From assembly GCA_002401155.1 (NCBI GenBank), contig NVSG01000001.1:1127051-1191050 (forward strand): a DNA stretch of 64,000 nt, read 5' to 3'. The DNA is from Hyphomicrobiales bacterium (GTDB lineage Bacteria > Pseudomonadota > Alphaproteobacteria > Rhizobiales > Rhizobiaceae). The translations under genes were made by a program, and so were the position numbers. Below, in pieces: positions 11,805 to 23,137 of this stretch (position 1 is its first letter; every line of letters begins with the position of its first letter). The notes beneath the pieces were generated by a model. It made no database searches, was not told the origin of the DNA, and saw nothing but the letters and a program-made list of their open reading frames with translations.

Positions 11805-12268
11805 TGGCAATAAGCGACGACATAGCCCTGCTTTCCAAAGTGGAACTATTGCAGGGTTTTGATATCGAGCAATTGCGATTGCTGGCCTTTGGCGCACCAA
11901 AACGCACGCTGGTGGCAGGTGAAGAGCTTTATCAACAAGGCACCATAACCGATGGCGGCTTTGTCATCATATCGGGTCAGATTGATCTGGTAACGACCAT
12001 TGGTGGAAAACAAGTTATTCTGGGCAATTATGGCCCGGGCAGCTTGATCGGCGAAATGGCTATGATCACCAAAACTACCCGTATAACCAGCGCCTTTGCC
12101 CATTCGAATACACAACTGATCCGCCTGTCACGAACAATTTTTCTGAGAGTTCTGGAAGAATTCCCCGATCTAGCAGTGCGTCTCCACGACAAAATTTCAG
12201 ATTCTGTAAATGACATCGTCGAAAAGATGGATCAGGTACGCACTAAGCTTGAGCGTGAAGAGCTTTAG
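11804..12268 (+). CDS. Cyclic nucleotide-binding domain protein
   Basis: Single cNMP-binding beta-roll of 154 residues without a helix-turn-helix, so it is not a Crp/Fnr regulator. The core runs LLQGFDIEQLRLLAFGAPKRTLVAGEELYQQG and GPGSLIGEMAMI, which corresponds to the phosphate-binding cassette (GxxxGE). The usual Arg that contacts the cyclic phosphate is replaced in TKTTRITSA, so ligand binding is uncertain. A C-terminal helix (DKISDSVNDIVEKMDQV) may mediate dimerisation. It starts on the last base of the response regulator gene, suggesting a shared signalling role. Confidence 0.8.
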   Translation: MAISDDIALLSKVELLQGFDIEQLRLLAFGAPKRTLVAGEELYQQGTITDGGFVIISGQIDLVTTIGGKQVILGNYGPGSLIGEMAMITKTTRITSAFAHSNTQLIRLSRTIFLRVLEEFPDLAVRLHDKISDSVNDIVEKMDQVRTKLEREEL

Positions 12269-12277
12269 AGCACTCGC

Positions 12278-13081
12278 CTAAACCTTAAAGCGCGCAATCA
12301 CCGGCACATGGTCCGAAGGCTTTACCCAGTCCCGTGCTTCGCGGATCACCTCAATCTTTTGCAACGACTTGGCAATAGCAGGTGCTGCCCAGATATGATC
12401 CAAACGCCGACCACGGTCATTGACTTTCCAGTCCCGTGAACGATAGCTCCACCAGGTAAATAGCTTTTCCTCCGGCAAAATATGTTGGCGGATAAGATCG
12501 CGCCAATCACCATCATCCAGAATTTCCGTAAGGATTTTCGTCTCAATCGGCGTGTGGCTAACCACTTTGAGCAATTGCTTATGAGACCAAACATCATTTT
12601 CCAAAGGTGCGATGTTCAAATCTCCCACCAACACAGCATTTTTGCCGGAGGCAACCGATTTAAGCGCCCGCATCTCATCAAGAAATTTAAGCTTGTGATC
12701 GAATTTTGGATTGATCTTCGGGTCGGCCTCGTCCCCGCCCGCAGGCACATAAAAATTGTGCAGGTCAATTTTCTGACCGCCAAAATCATGCACGGTACAG
12801 ATATGGCGGCTATCGCCCATCTCGCAATAATCTTTACTGTGGGATTCTAAAATAGGGAATTTGGAAACAGTTGCCACCCCGTGATAGCCCTTCTGCCCGT
12901 GGACAGCCATATGCTCATAGCCCATTTTCTGAAATGCTTTGGCCGGAAACTGGTCATTTTGGCATTTGATTTCCTGCAAACACAGCACATCGACTTTGTG
13001 AGTCTTGAGAAAATCTTCGATCAATCCGATACGCAAACGCACCGAATTGATATTCCATGTGGCCAGAGAAAAAGACATCAT
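12278..13081 (-). CDS. xth: Exodeoxyribonuclease III
   Basis: Mg-dependent AP endonuclease and 3'-5' exonuclease in base excision repair. The exonuclease/endonuclease/phosphatase fold shows ATWNINSVRLR at the start, LCLQEIKCQ (metal-binding Glu), VGDLNIAP (catalytic Asp and Asn) and WSYRSRDWKVNDRGRRLDHIW, ending in PSDHVPV with the catalytic His. The frame is open to 13141, but homologues start just before ATWN, so ATG 13081 or 13078 is right; an AAGGTG lies just upstream. Convergent with the cNMP-binding gene. Confidence 0.95.
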   Translation of the reverse strand: MMSFSLATWNINSVRLRIGLIEDFLKTHKVDVLCLQEIKCQNDQFPAKAFQKMGYEHMAVHGQKGYHGVATVSKFPILESHSKDYCEMGDSRHICTVHDFGGQKIDLHNFYVPAGGDEADPKINPKFDHKLKFLDEMRALKSVASGKNAVLVGDLNIAPLENDVWSHKQLLKVVSHTPIETKILTEILDDGDWRDLIRQHILPEEKLFTWWSYRSRDWKVNDRGRRLDHIWAAPAIAKSLQKIEVIREARDWVKPSDHVPVIARFKV

Positions 13082-13231
13082 ACACCTTGTGAGAATCGGG
13101 AAATCAGCACCCACTTTGTAGCAAGGAAAGGCAGGCTGCAAGTCACGGGTGTTAGTGCTACGGGGAAGAGCAGAGTTGTCGACAGAAAAGAGCGCAACAT
13201 CAACTGTTTATCCGTATAATCCAAATATTAT

Positions 13232-13900
13232 CTATTTTTGACTGCCCGAATTTCTGTTCAAAATCTGCGCCTTATTCACCACGAAATACTTTGTCGGTAT
13301 TTTTACGCCCTTCTCCACATTGAATACCATCACGGAAGTCTCTTTGCCCTGAGCATCCTTAATGGTCCACTGGCGAAGATCGTAACTTGCCGGGTCAAAC
13401 AGCAATGTGATTTCGGATTTGCCGAAAGCCTTCTTATTGCTCATGACAATCGTGGTGATATCACCCTCAGTTTTTACGCTTTTAATGGAGCTGTCATTCA
13501 AATCCAGCTTATCGTCCAAAAGCAGCTTGAGCGGCGTTTTTGACAAGGGATAGAAATTCCAGGTTTTCAGCTTCTTGTTATTGACCGCAACCGTGCGTCC
13601 ATTGGAAATAATGCGGATAGGCGATGGCTCTTCATAATCGAAGCGTATCTTGCCCGGGCGCTGAATATAAAACCTGCCACCAGACTGCTCGCCATTTGGG
13701 CCGAACTGCACAAATTCACCCATCATTGTGGGAACCTCGGTGAATTCCTTGGAAATAGCCGCGAGAATTTCCTTGTCGGTCTCTGCCTGCGCAGATGACA
13801 TCGAATTTCCAACCAGTGAAAATGAAGCCGCCAGTAAAAAGGCACCAATCAACCGACCGGTTTTACTCCCAATTCTGCATTTGAAACTTCTAATTTGCAT
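13232..13900 (-). CDS. lolA: LolA-like outer-membrane lipoprotein carrier
   Basis: Periplasmic chaperone expected to carry lipoproteins from LolCDE to the outer membrane. A signal peptide ending around SSAQA is followed by the LolA half-barrel: GEFVQFGPNGEQSGGRFYIQRPGKIRFDY, then the ISNGRTVAVNNKKLKTWNFYPLSKTPLKLLL strand pair. The 222 residues are normal. It lies next to ftsK in the same direction, an arrangement widespread in alphaproteobacteria, with about 105 bases between the ftsK stop and the lolA start. Confidence 0.92.
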   Translation of the reverse strand: MQIRSFKCRIGSKTGRLIGAFLLAASFSLVGNSMSSAQAETDKEILAAISKEFTEVPTMMGEFVQFGPNGEQSGGRFYIQRPGKIRFDYEEPSPIRIISNGRTVAVNNKKLKTWNFYPLSKTPLKLLLDDKLDLNDSSIKSVKTEGDITTIVMSNKKAFGKSEITLLFDPASYDLRQWTIKDAQGKETSVMVFNVEKGVKIPTKYFVVNKAQILNRNSGSQK

Positions 13901-14005
13901 TGCTGCTTTCCCGTGCTGTTTAGCGAAAAAAGGATATGGCCAGCGATAACGACATTTAAATGGCCTAAAGATGGCAATTCAACAATGTGTTACACCTACC
14001 TTGCC

Positions 14006-16681
14006 TCATATGGTCTCATTTTCGTCAGGAACAAGTATCTCGCGTTTTCCCGCATGATTGGCTGAACTTATCAGCCCTTCCTTTTCCATCCGCTCAATCA
14101 GCGAAGCTGCCCGGTTATAGCCAATCGACAGGCGTCGTTGGATGTAGCTGGTCGAAGCTTTGCGATCACGCAGCACAATAGCCACGGCCTGATCATAAAT
14201 ATCGTTGGATTCGGAAAGACCGCCTGCAGCATCACTGCCTCCGCCCGCATCCGAACCTTCATCTGCGTCCACAGTAACCGCTTCAAGATATTGCGGCACG
14301 CCTTGGGATTTAAGGTGATTAACAATTCTTTCCACCTCATCATCGGCCACAAATGGCCCATGCACGCGCTGAATACGGCCACCACCGGCCATATAGAGCA
14401 TATCGCCCATGCCGAGCAATTGCTCCGCGCCCTGCTCGCCCAAAATGGTGCGACTGTCGATTTTCGAGGTAACCTGAAACGAGATTCGTGTCGGGAAGTT
14501 GGCTTTAATCGTACCGGTAATCACATCAACCGATGGACGCTGTGTCGCCATCACTACGTGAATACCCGCAGCACGCGCCATTTGCGCCAAACGCTGTACC
14601 GTACCTTCAATATCTTTACCTGCAACCATCATCAGATCGGCCATTTCGTCGATAATAACAACGATATATGGCAGCGGTTCCAAATCGAGTTGTTCGGTCT
14701 CATAAATCGCTTCACCCGTATCACGGTCATAGCCGGTTTGGATGGTGCGGCTCATACTCTCGCCCTTTTTACGAACCTGTTCCAGCCTCGTATTATAGCC
14801 GTCAATATTACGAACGTTGAGCTTGGACATTTTCTTATAGCGCTCTTCCATCTCGCGCACGGTCCATTTCAGCGCCACAACGGCCTTTTTCGGATCGGTC
14901 ACAACTGGCGTCAGCAAATGGGGAATACCGTCATAGATCGACAGTTCGAGCATTTTCGGATCGATCATGATCATTTTGACCTGATCGGGAGTAAGTTTAT
15001 ATAGGATCGAAAGGATCATCGTGTTGATCGCAACCGATTTACCAGAACCGGTCGTACCAGCCATCAACAAATGAGGCATTTTTGCCAGATCAACGATGGT
15101 GGGTTCACCACCAATTGTTTTGCCAAGCACAATCGGCAGCTTCGCCTTAGTTTTTTCGTAATCAACACTGGCAAGCATTTCGCGTAAGTAAACCGTTTCA
15201 CGGCGCTGATTTGGCAGCTCAATACCAATAGCATTACGGCCGGGAACCACCGCAACACGGGCCGCAATCGCGCTCATAGAGCGGGCAATATCATCCGCCA
15301 ACCCGATAACCCGTGAAGATTTAATGCCGGGAGCCGGTTCCAACTCATAAAGAGTAACCACGGGACCGGGGCGTACATTGATAATTTTGCCCTTAACACC
15401 GAAATCATCCAGCACCCCTTCAAGCATGCGCGCATTTTGTTCCAGCGCCTTGTTTGAAAGACTGGCATCCTTGGCAATACTTTGTGCTTCTCCCAGAAAG
15501 TGCAGCGAAGGCAATTCAAAATTATCACTCTGGATGAAAGAGGGCTGAGCCTCACGCGACATCCGCGTGCTTGGTTTTGGCTTGTCAGCGATTGGCTGAA
15601 CGCGTTCAGATGATGTTTCCTGATGTGGCATCTCAAAAGGAGTCTGTTGGCGCCATCGCTCATCAACTTGCGCAACAGATGCATCATCGTGAGCGTAAAT
15701 ATTTTCTCCGTAATCCGGCTGATTGGAGCCAATTTGACCATATTGGGTGAATGCGCCACCACCGGCTGCAAAGCCCGGTTCTTGACGTGCAGCATGATCA
15801 TAAATTTCAAGCCCATCATCAGGCGGTGACATTAATTTTTCATAGCCAGATTTAACACCTCCAAAAATGGAGCGGACCATCGATTTCTTTGGTTGAGGCT
15901 CAATACCATCTCTTGAAAGGTCGGCACGCTTTACCAAATCAGAAGCATCAACACCAAGCTTGGCTGCCTTTTTTCTGCGCGATCTGGCTCTAGACATTAG
16001 GTACAGATGGGTCAAAGCACCGAATAGCCAGCCCATGGCTGAACCACCGCCGGCATCTTCGTCTTCTTGCTCAGCATCGATAGGATCATCTTGCACCGCA
16101 GATTTATTGCCGGTGAGGCCAGTCGCAAGAAAAATTGCGCCGACACCTGGAATTGCAAAAACCGCGAATAGAACACCCGCCAAAACACCTTGCGGATAAG
16201 AGCCAGTGATCATCGCCGGTAGTTTCAAAATTAGATCGCCAATGACACCGCCAAGGCCGGAAGGAAGCGGCCAGCTTGCAGGAATGGTGAGACAGCCAAA
16301 GGCGGCAGAAAACAAAACTACGCCGATTGGCCATGCCACCAGCCGTTTTCTCATATGGCCAATGGGTTTTTGCATCAGGCTCATCCAGCCCCAAAGGGCC
16401 GGCGGCATAAGCGCAATAGCAGCAGCAAGGCCGCAAAACTGCATCGCCAGATCAGCCAAAGCTGCACCGGCAAACCCGGCGCTATTTTGGATCGTGCCAT
16501 CATTGGCATTGGAAAAACTTGGATCGGTAATAGACCACGTTGCCAGACTAACAAAAGCAAAGCCCACAAGCACCAGCATAGCCAGCCCAACCAGCACAGC
16601 AAATTGCCCGGTGAGCTTGCTTTTATAACTTTCATCGCCCCCCTTACGGTAGGCCGAATTCCCGGCATCTATTAACTGCAT
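14006..16681 (-). CDS. ftsK: DNA translocase FtsK
   Basis: Septal DNA pump that clears chromosome termini and activates XerCD recombination. The N-terminus has four to five membrane segments (to about residue 195). A variable linker runs to about 400, then the alpha/beta motor domains with Walker [13 protein letters not shown] and Walker [12 protein letters not shown]. The C-terminal gamma winged helix ([36 protein letters not shown]) recognises KOPS-type DNA. The 891 residues are normal for Hyphomicrobiales. A CtrA-type box lies 57-75 bases upstream of the start codon. Confidence 0.97.
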   Translation of the reverse strand: MQLIDAGNSAYRKGGDESYKSKLTGQFAVLVGLAMLVLVGFAFVSLATWSITDPSFSNANDGTIQNSAGFAGAALADLAMQFCGLAAAIALMPPALWGWMSLMQKPIGHMRKRLVAWPIGVVLFSAAFGCLTIPASWPLPSGLGGVIGDLILKLPAMITGSYPQGVLAGVLFAVFAIPGVGAIFLATGLTGNKSAVQDDPIDAEQEDEDAGGGSAMGWLFGALTHLYLMSRARSRRKKAAKLGVDASDLVKRADLSRDGIEPQPKKSMVRSIFGGVKSGYEKLMSPPDDGLEIYDHAARQEPGFAAGGGAFTQYGQIGSNQPDYGENIYAHDDASVAQVDERWRQQTPFEMPHQETSSERVQPIADKPKPSTRMSREAQPSFIQSDNFELPSLHFLGEAQSIAKDASLSNKALEQNARMLEGVLDDFGVKGKIINVRPGPVVTLYELEPAPGIKSSRVIGLADDIARSMSAIAARVAVVPGRNAIGIELPNQRRETVYLREMLASVDYEKTKAKLPIVLGKTIGGEPTIVDLAKMPHLLMAGTTGSGKSVAINTMILSILYKLTPDQVKMIMIDPKMLELSIYDGIPHLLTPVVTDPKKAVVALKWTVREMEERYKKMSKLNVRNIDGYNTRLEQVRKKGESMSRTIQTGYDRDTGEAIYETEQLDLEPLPYIVVIIDEMADLMMVAGKDIEGTVQRLAQMARAAGIHVVMATQRPSVDVITGTIKANFPTRISFQVTSKIDSRTILGEQGAEQLLGMGDMLYMAGGGRIQRVHGPFVADDEVERIVNHLKSQGVPQYLEAVTVDADEGSDAGGGSDAAGGLSESNDIYDQAVAIVLRDRKASTSYIQRRLSIGYNRAASLIERMEKEGLISSANHAGKREILVPDENETI

Positions 16682-16737
16682 ACTCTACTCCATACGACCT
16701 GAAAGCATAATTTCATGCCGCAATTCTATTGTAGGAA

Positions 16738-16756
16738 GGTTAAGCGCCTGTTAACC
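16738..16756. promoter_or_regulatory. CtrA-type binding site between ftsK and an acetyltransferase gene
   Basis: GGTTAA-GCGCCTG-TTAACC is an exact match to the full CtrA consensus TTAA-N7-TTAAC and has perfectly inverted GGTTAA/TTAACC arms. It lies about 66 bases upstream of the ftsK ATG on the minus strand and about 64 bases upstream of the preferred start of the divergent acetyltransferase gene. CtrA is the alphaproteobacterial cell-cycle master regulator, so cell-cycle control of ftsK is the natural inference. Confidence 0.7.
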
Positions 16757-16810
16757 ATGGGTCTCAACCGGGTAAAAACATGCCCGAATATCGAGAGTTT
16801 CCCGAAACTT

Positions 16811-17314
16811 ATGATTATTCAACAAACTGTATTTCGAATTGCCAAGGCAAATGAGCTGGATACGGTTATTGCTCTTCAAACGAGCGCTTCTGGTCAAAAA
16901 AGCGAAGGAAAACTAGTTCAGGAGCTGGTTTCCTCAGAAACAACAACCCTTTCATTGCTGGCAGAGTTCCGCTGCGAGATCATCGGTCATGTTTTATTGT
17001 CGCAAATCCAAGCCCCGATAAAGGCCGTAGCCCTTGCACCACTTGCAGTTCTCGCACCCTATCGCGAAATGCAAATCGGCAGCGAACTCGTACGCTACGC
17101 CATCAAATTGGCAAGGGAAAAAGGATATCAGGCAATTTTTGTTCTGGGAGACACAAATTACTACGAGCGCTTCGGCTTCTCCGGCTCGCTCGCCAACAAT
17201 TTCGAATGCCCATGGCAAGGCCGCAACTTCATGGCCAAAGAGTTGGCGGAGAACGCATTAAAGGACCAGAGCGGAGCTCTAACCTACCCAAAAGCGTTTT
17301 TAGAAATTGAATGA
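16811..17314 (+). CDS. GNAT-family N-acetyltransferase (YhbS-like)
   Basis: Predicted acetyltransferase of about 167 residues. It shows FRIAKANELDTVIAL at the start, IGHVLLSQI, the core LAPLAVLAPYREMQIGSELVRYAIKLAREKGYQAIFVLGD (acetyl-CoA loop QIGSEL) and the YYERFGF motif of the YhbS subgroup. The frame opens at 16715, but that part overlaps the CtrA-type box and has no family similarity I recognise, so ATG 16811 is preferred. A degraded copy of its last 130 or so bases lies at 17929-18044. Substrate unknown. Confidence 0.82.
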   Translation: MIIQQTVFRIAKANELDTVIALQTSASGQKSEGKLVQELVSSETTTLSLLAEFRCEIIGHVLLSQIQAPIKAVALAPLAVLAPYREMQIGSELVRYAIKLAREKGYQAIFVLGDTNYYERFGFSGSLANNFECPWQGRNFMAKELAENALKDQSGALTYPKAFLEIE

Positions 17315-17407
17315 ATGATCACTCAATGCCATTTGCGGGATGTGGCTAGTTCCTTTGCTGCAATTGCAGCAAATGAGATGGTAAAATACGTTTCATGCAT
17401 CAGCCGG

Positions 17408-17842
17408 TCATTGAGTTTTGCTCTGTCGATTAAACACCTCGTTACATCGACTTAATTGCCAGTTTCCGAGTGTGTCATGATGGGCAATAATTTGGGTTAT
17501 TATTCCTTCGGTATTGCTGATAATCTTGACAGTACATTGAACGGAATATGTCGAGGCTGGCGTGGAGGTCGTGTTGACGTAAGCGGTACCTCCGACAACA
17601 TTTACCGTACTGGATGATGTGCCACCAACGGTATAGTTGGTTGGTATTTCTGACCAGAGGTATATCTTACCGCCACTGTCCAGCACATAGGTCTGTGAAG
17701 GTGGTCCGTACTGAATAAAAAACTGGTCCGTAGGAGTACCCACAAATTTCAGGATAAGAGCCTCATTTGCCTCCTTGGTTGTGCATGAGGTTAGAAGAAA
17801 TAAAACAGTCAAGTAGATGATTGTATTCTTTACCCCAGCCAT
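17408..17842 (-). CDS. Small hypothetical lipoprotein
   Basis: 144 residues with a signal peptide ending in lipobox LTSC (Cys20), so probably an outer- or inner-membrane lipoprotein. The segment GTPTDQFFIQYGPPSQTYVLDSGGKIYLW resembles the G-x-x-D...YGPP pattern of several small proteobacterial lipoproteins. The middle is rich in Ser, Thr and Val, and two Cys (in SVQCTV and LSRCNE) may form a disulphide. It sits on the opposite strand between an intact acetyltransferase gene and a remnant of that gene's 3' end, which suggests it was inserted there. No function is assigned. Confidence 0.7.
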   Translation of the reverse strand: MAGVKNTIIYLTVLFLLTSCTTKEANEALILKFVGTPTDQFFIQYGPPSQTYVLDSGGKIYLWSEIPTNYTVGGTSSSTVNVVGGTAYVNTTSTPASTYSVQCTVKIISNTEGIITQIIAHHDTLGNWQLSRCNEVFNRQSKTQ

Positions 17843-17928
17843 ACCAATATCCGTTCCACATTATTTTCATCAACGCTAACCTATCTTCCTACTTATGTGG
17901 AGTCTGTCTTTGCTAGGCATACAGGTAA

Positions 17929-18044
17929 TTCGGCTTTTCCAGCCCACTAGCCGACAATTTCCAATGCCCATGGCAAGGCCTGAAATTTCATGGCCAAAGA
18001 GCTAAAGCAGTACCTTAACCTACCCAAAAGCATTCTCTGAATTG
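17929..18044 (+). pseudogene. Remnant of a GNAT acetyltransferase 3' end
   Basis: Degraded duplicate of the end of the acetyltransferase gene at 16811-17314. Shared blocks in order are TTCGGCTT.TCC, GACAATTTC/AACAATTTC, AATGCCCATGGCAAGGCC, TTCATGGCCAAAGAG and TAACCTACCCAAAAGC. The copy has base changes, a deletion of about 20 bases and no start codon. Together with the intact gene it flanks the lipoprotein gene as an imperfect direct repeat. Confidence 0.8.
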
Positions 18045-18108
18045 TAGTGATAAAAGGAAAAAATCCTCAAGGGAAAAGATGCGAGCCTTCGAAGGGCGAG
18101 CGTGGGAA

Positions 18109-18167
18109 CCCGGCGCTAATGCGCCGCGCTTTCGCAGGCCCGACCGATAGGGAGGATACGCCGTGAG
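18109..18167. repeat. Dispersed intergenic repeat, copy B
   Basis: Second copy of the element at 5738-5821. It has the same CCCGGCGCTAATGCGCC hairpin block, then a CGCAGG..CCGA segment, then GATACGCCGTGAG. It is 25 bases shorter than copy A because it lacks the CATGTC/GACATG hairpin region. It lies 15 bases from the atpC stop, so it would be in the 3' end of the atp transcript. Confidence 0.6.
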
Positions 18168-18181
18168 AACAAAAAGCGAGA

Positions 18182-18595
18182 CTAATGCCCTGCAGCAACC
18201 AGTGCCGCGTGGCTTTCTTGCAATTGATCAAGGGCAGCTTGTGCCTTGTTGCGTTTTTCGTCGGTATCAGCGTCTGCCACATCTTCTTTAAGATCGGTGA
18301 TATGCTGATCGATTTCTGCCAGATCAAGGTCATCAAGATTGACTGCAGATTCTGCAAGTACCGTCAGACCATTTTCTGAAACATCCGCGAACCCGCCGCG
18401 AACGAAGAATTTGGTATTTTCACCGTCGGCCATTTTCACATCAACAACGCCGGGCTTGATGGTGGACATCACTGGCGCATGATGCGCCATGACGACAAAT
18501 TCACCATCGGTACCTGGAATTTGAACTTCTACTGCTTCACCGGATAATAGAAGTTTTTCCGGTGAAACAAATTCAAATGCAAAAGAATCAGCCAT
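18182..18595 (-). CDS. atpC: F1F0 ATP synthase epsilon subunit
   Basis: Central-stalk subunit that couples F1 to the c-ring and can inhibit ATP hydrolysis. The N-terminal beta-sandwich shows FEFVSPEKLLLSGEAVEVQIPGTDGEFVVMAHHAPVM and FFVRGGFADV. The C-terminal helical hairpin is the Asp/Ala-rich part after LTVLAESAVNL. Last gene of the operon atpHAGDC, 11 bases after atpD. Confidence 0.96.
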   Translation of the reverse strand: MADSFAFEFVSPEKLLLSGEAVEVQIPGTDGEFVVMAHHAPVMSTIKPGVVDVKMADGENTKFFVRGGFADVSENGLTVLAESAVNLDDLDLAEIDQHITDLKEDVADADTDEKRNKAQAALDQLQESHAALVAAGH

Positions 18596-18606
18596 ATTAC
18601 GGTTTC

Positions 18607-20109
<1,503 letters not shown>

Positions 20110-20124
20110 CTAACTCTCCAGGCT

Positions 20125-21021
20125 TTACAGCGCTTCCGCGCCTGAGATAATTTCAATCAGTTCTTTAGTAATTTGCGCCTGACGCTGGCGGTTATAGCTC
20201 AGTGTCAGTTTATCGATCATTTCGCCAGCATTACGCGTGGCATTGTCCATTGCCGACATCCGGGCTCCCTGTTCGGAAGCACCGTTTTCCAGCAATGCAC
20301 GAAAAATCTGTACCGAAATATTGCGTGGCAACAAATCGTCCAGAATTTCTTCTTCACTCGGCTCATAGTCATAACAAGCAAGACTTGGCTCCGCATCATT
20401 TTTTTCTTCGCCATCAGCGTCCTGAGCCACATTTGCAGGAATAATCTGCTGAATGGTTGGGATTTGCGTGATGATGGATTCAAACTCTGAATAGAATAAA
20501 GAGCAAACATCAAATTCGCCGTCTTCAAACATTTTCAGAACTTTTTTGCCAACAATATTAGCTTCATTGAAGCTCATATGGCGCACTTCGCGAAACTCAA
20601 TGGTTTCAACAATGATACTGCCAAATTCCATTTTGAGCTGGTCAAAACCTTTTTTGCCAACACAAAGCATTTTAACCGTCTTGCCTTCAGCCTTCAAATC
20701 CCGTGCTTTCTTGCGAGCCATACGGGCAATCGATGAATTGAAACCACCACAAAGGCCACGTTCAGCTGTCGCCACGACCAAAAGATGAACATCATCCTTG
20801 CCCGTGCCAATCATCAGTTGCGGCGCATCATCACTGCCTTCCATGGCAGATGAGATGTTAGCCAGAACTTTTGCCATACGCGCAGAATAAGGACGCGCGG
20901 CTTCAGCCGAGGCTTGCGCCTTACGCAGTTTTGCCGCCGCAACCATTTGCATGGCTCTGGTGATCTTCTGCGTCGACTTAACCGAAGCAATTCGGTTTTT
21001 AAGGTCTTTAAGATTTGCCAT
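20125..21021 (-). CDS. atpG: F1F0 ATP synthase gamma subunit
   Basis: Rotating central shaft of F1. It starts [33 protein letters not shown], has [14 protein letters not shown] in the middle, and ends [44 protein letters not shown], the standard C-terminal helix. 298 residues. An acidic insert ([13 protein letters not shown]) near residue 205 is longer than in enteric AtpG and typical of this group. Between atpA and atpD. Confidence 0.97.
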   Translation of the reverse strand: MANLKDLKNRIASVKSTQKITRAMQMVAAAKLRKAQASAEAARPYSARMAKVLANISSAMEGSDDAPQLMIGTGKDDVHLLVVATAERGLCGGFNSSIARMARKKARDLKAEGKTVKMLCVGKKGFDQLKMEFGSIIVETIEFREVRHMSFNEANIVGKKVLKMFEDGEFDVCSLFYSEFESIITQIPTIQQIIPANVAQDADGEEKNDAEPSLACYDYEPSEEEILDDLLPRNISVQIFRALLENGASEQGARMSAMDNATRNAGEMIDKLTLSYNRQRQAQITKELIEIISGAEAL

Positions 21022-21046
21022 TTATCTTACCCGTTCAAACCCGCTT

Positions 21047-22576
21047 TTACGCAAAGCCCTTGGCGAATGCATCAAGCGCCGCTTTCAATTTCGTGGTCAA
21101 ATCATCACTCAACGCCTGTTCTGTACGAATAGCATCAAGCAACTCTTTATGATCACTGCGCAATGTCGCAAGCAGGCCCTGTTCAAAAGGTCCAACCTGT
21201 TTCAGGTCCAGATCATCGAGATAACCGTTCACACCGGCAAACATCACCGCAACCTGCTCTTCCATCGCCAAAGGCGAGAACTGAGGTTGTTTCAATAGTT
21301 CTGTTAGACGGGCACCACGGTTCAGCAAACGCTGGGTTGAGGCATCAAGATCGGAACCAAACTGCGCGAACGCAGCCATTTCGCGGTACTGTGCCAATTC
21401 ACCCTTAATGGAACCAGCAACCTGTTTCATGGCTTTAACCTGAGCAGATGACCCCACACGGGAAACAGACAGACCCACATTCACAGCAGGACGAATGCCC
21501 TGGAAGAACAGATCAGTCTCAAGGAAGATCTGGCCATCGGTAATGGAAATCACGTTTGTCGGAATAAAGGCCGACACATCATTGCCCTGTGTTTCAATGA
21601 TTGGCAGCGCGGTCAAAGAACCGGAGCCATTTTCATCATTCATTTTCGCTGAACGTTCCAGCAAACGGGAGTGAAGATAGAAAACATCGCCCGGATAAGC
21701 TTCACGGCCCGGAGGACGACGAAGAAGCAAGGACATCTGACGATAAGCAACAGCCTGCTTGGAAAGATCGTCATAGCCGATCAAAGCATGCATGCTGTTA
21801 TCGCGGAAATATTCACCCATGGTGCAACCGGTAAACGGTGCCAGGAACTGCATAGGCGCAGGATCAGAAGCGGTCGCTGCAATAATGATGGAATATTGAA
21901 GCGCGCCGCGCTCTTCCAGTATTTTCACAAACTGCGCAACGGTTGAGCGTTTCTGCCCGATCGCCACATAGATGCAATATAGTTTCTCGTCCTCAGGGCC
22001 ATTCTCGTGAACGGCCTTCTGGTTGAGCATGGTATCAAGCAGGATAGCAGTTTTGCCGGTCTGTCTGTCACCAATGATCAATTCACGCTGGCCACGGCCA
22101 ACAGGGATCAAAGCGTCAATCGCTTTAAGGCCGGTAGACATCGGCTCATGCACAGAACGACGAGGCATAATGCCCGGCGCTTTAACATCCACACGGGCAC
22201 GTTTTTTAGCTTTGATCGGGCCTTTGCCATCGATCGGATTACCAAGCGCATCAACAACGCGACCAAGCAGCTCTTTACCAACCGGCACATCCACAATCGA
22301 ACCGGTACGTTTAACCGTATCGCCTTCTTGCACGCCGCGGTCATCACCGAAAAGCACAACGCCTACGTTGTCAGCTTCAAGGTTTAGGGCCATGCCCTGA
22401 ATTCCACCGGGGAATTCAACCAGCTCACCCATCTGAACATTGTCCAGACCGTAAACACGAGCGATACCATCGCCCACTGAAAGTACCTGACCAACTTCAG
22501 AGACTTCGGCTTCTGTGCCAAAATTCTTGATTTGATCTTTGAGGATTGCAGAAACTTCTGCTGCACGAATATCCAT
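21047..22576 (-). CDS. atpA: F1F0 ATP synthase alpha subunit
   Basis: Non-catalytic nucleotide-binding F1 subunit. [19 protein letters not shown] is the P loop, [45 protein letters not shown] is the family signature region, and the arginine finger lies in [12 protein letters not shown]. 509 residues, normal. It begins 1 base after the atpH stop, consistent with translational coupling. Confidence 0.98.
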   Translation of the reverse strand: MDIRAAEVSAILKDQIKNFGTEAEVSEVGQVLSVGDGIARVYGLDNVQMGELVEFPGGIQGMALNLEADNVGVVLFGDDRGVQEGDTVKRTGSIVDVPVGKELLGRVVDALGNPIDGKGPIKAKKRARVDVKAPGIMPRRSVHEPMSTGLKAIDALIPVGRGQRELIIGDRQTGKTAILLDTMLNQKAVHENGPEDEKLYCIYVAIGQKRSTVAQFVKILEERGALQYSIIIAATASDPAPMQFLAPFTGCTMGEYFRDNSMHALIGYDDLSKQAVAYRQMSLLLRRPPGREAYPGDVFYLHSRLLERSAKMNDENGSGSLTALPIIETQGNDVSAFIPTNVISITDGQIFLETDLFFQGIRPAVNVGLSVSRVGSSAQVKAMKQVAGSIKGELAQYREMAAFAQFGSDLDASTQRLLNRGARLTELLKQPQFSPLAMEEQVAVMFAGVNGYLDDLDLKQVGPFEQGLLATLRSDHKELLDAIRTEQALSDDLTTKLKAALDAFAKGFA

Positions 22577-23137
22577 CTAGCTGACCTCTTTTAATGCGAT
22601 TCTGAGGGAAGAGAGTTTGGTACGAAGTGACGTATCGATCTGACGCGATCCCACTTTCACAATCATACCACCGAGTATCGAAGGATCAACAATCGTATTG
22701 ATTGTCACATCCTTGCCGACAACACTTTTCAGCGCTGCCTTCAATTCTTTTGCTTGAGCTGCGCTGAGTTTTTCAGCGACGGTAACGTCTGCTGAAGTTT
22801 CGCCGCGGTGATCAGCTGCAAGCTTGCGAAATGCGCCCAGCATACCGTTCATGGCGAACAGTCTGCGGTTTTGCGCAACAACGCGAATAAAGTTTCCAAC
22901 CAGCCCAGTAATTTTGGCTTTGTCCAGAATAGCGCTGATAGCACGGCTCTGGTCATCGGCTGAAAATACGGGAGAACTAATGAGGCGTTGCAAATCATCG
23001 CTGCCCTGAAGCAGGTCATCAAAGCGCGTCAAATCTTTCTCGACAGCTGGGAGTTTCTTCTCAGCCAGAGCAAGGTCAAACAGCGCTTTAGCATAGCGCT
23101 CTGAAACACCTGAAGTTAAAGTATCAGAATTGGCCAA
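22577..23137 (-). CDS. atpH: F1F0 ATP synthase delta subunit
   Basis: Peripheral-stalk subunit joining F1 to the b subunits. The helical N-terminal domain begins SGVSERYAKALFDLALAEKK. The C-terminal signature is DPSILGGMIVKVGSRQIDTSLRTKLSSLRIAL. 186 residues, first gene of atpHAGDC. The F0 genes are elsewhere, as in other alphaproteobacteria. The 283 bases upstream presumably hold the operon promoter, but I could not fix its elements. Confidence 0.96.
   Translation of the reverse strand: MANSDTLTSGVSERYAKALFDLALAEKKLPAVEKDLTRFDDLLQGSDDLQRLISSPVFSADDQSRAISAILDKAKITGLVGNFIRVVAQNRRLFAMNGMLGAFRKLAADHRGETSADVTVAEKLSAAQAKELKAALKSVVGKDVTINTIVDPSILGGMIVKVGSRQIDTSLRTKLSSLRIALKEVS

Noticed and set aside
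16715-16810. Longer N-terminus of the acetyltransferase at 16811
   Set aside because: It would put the CtrA-type box inside the coding region and adds residues unlike the family start.
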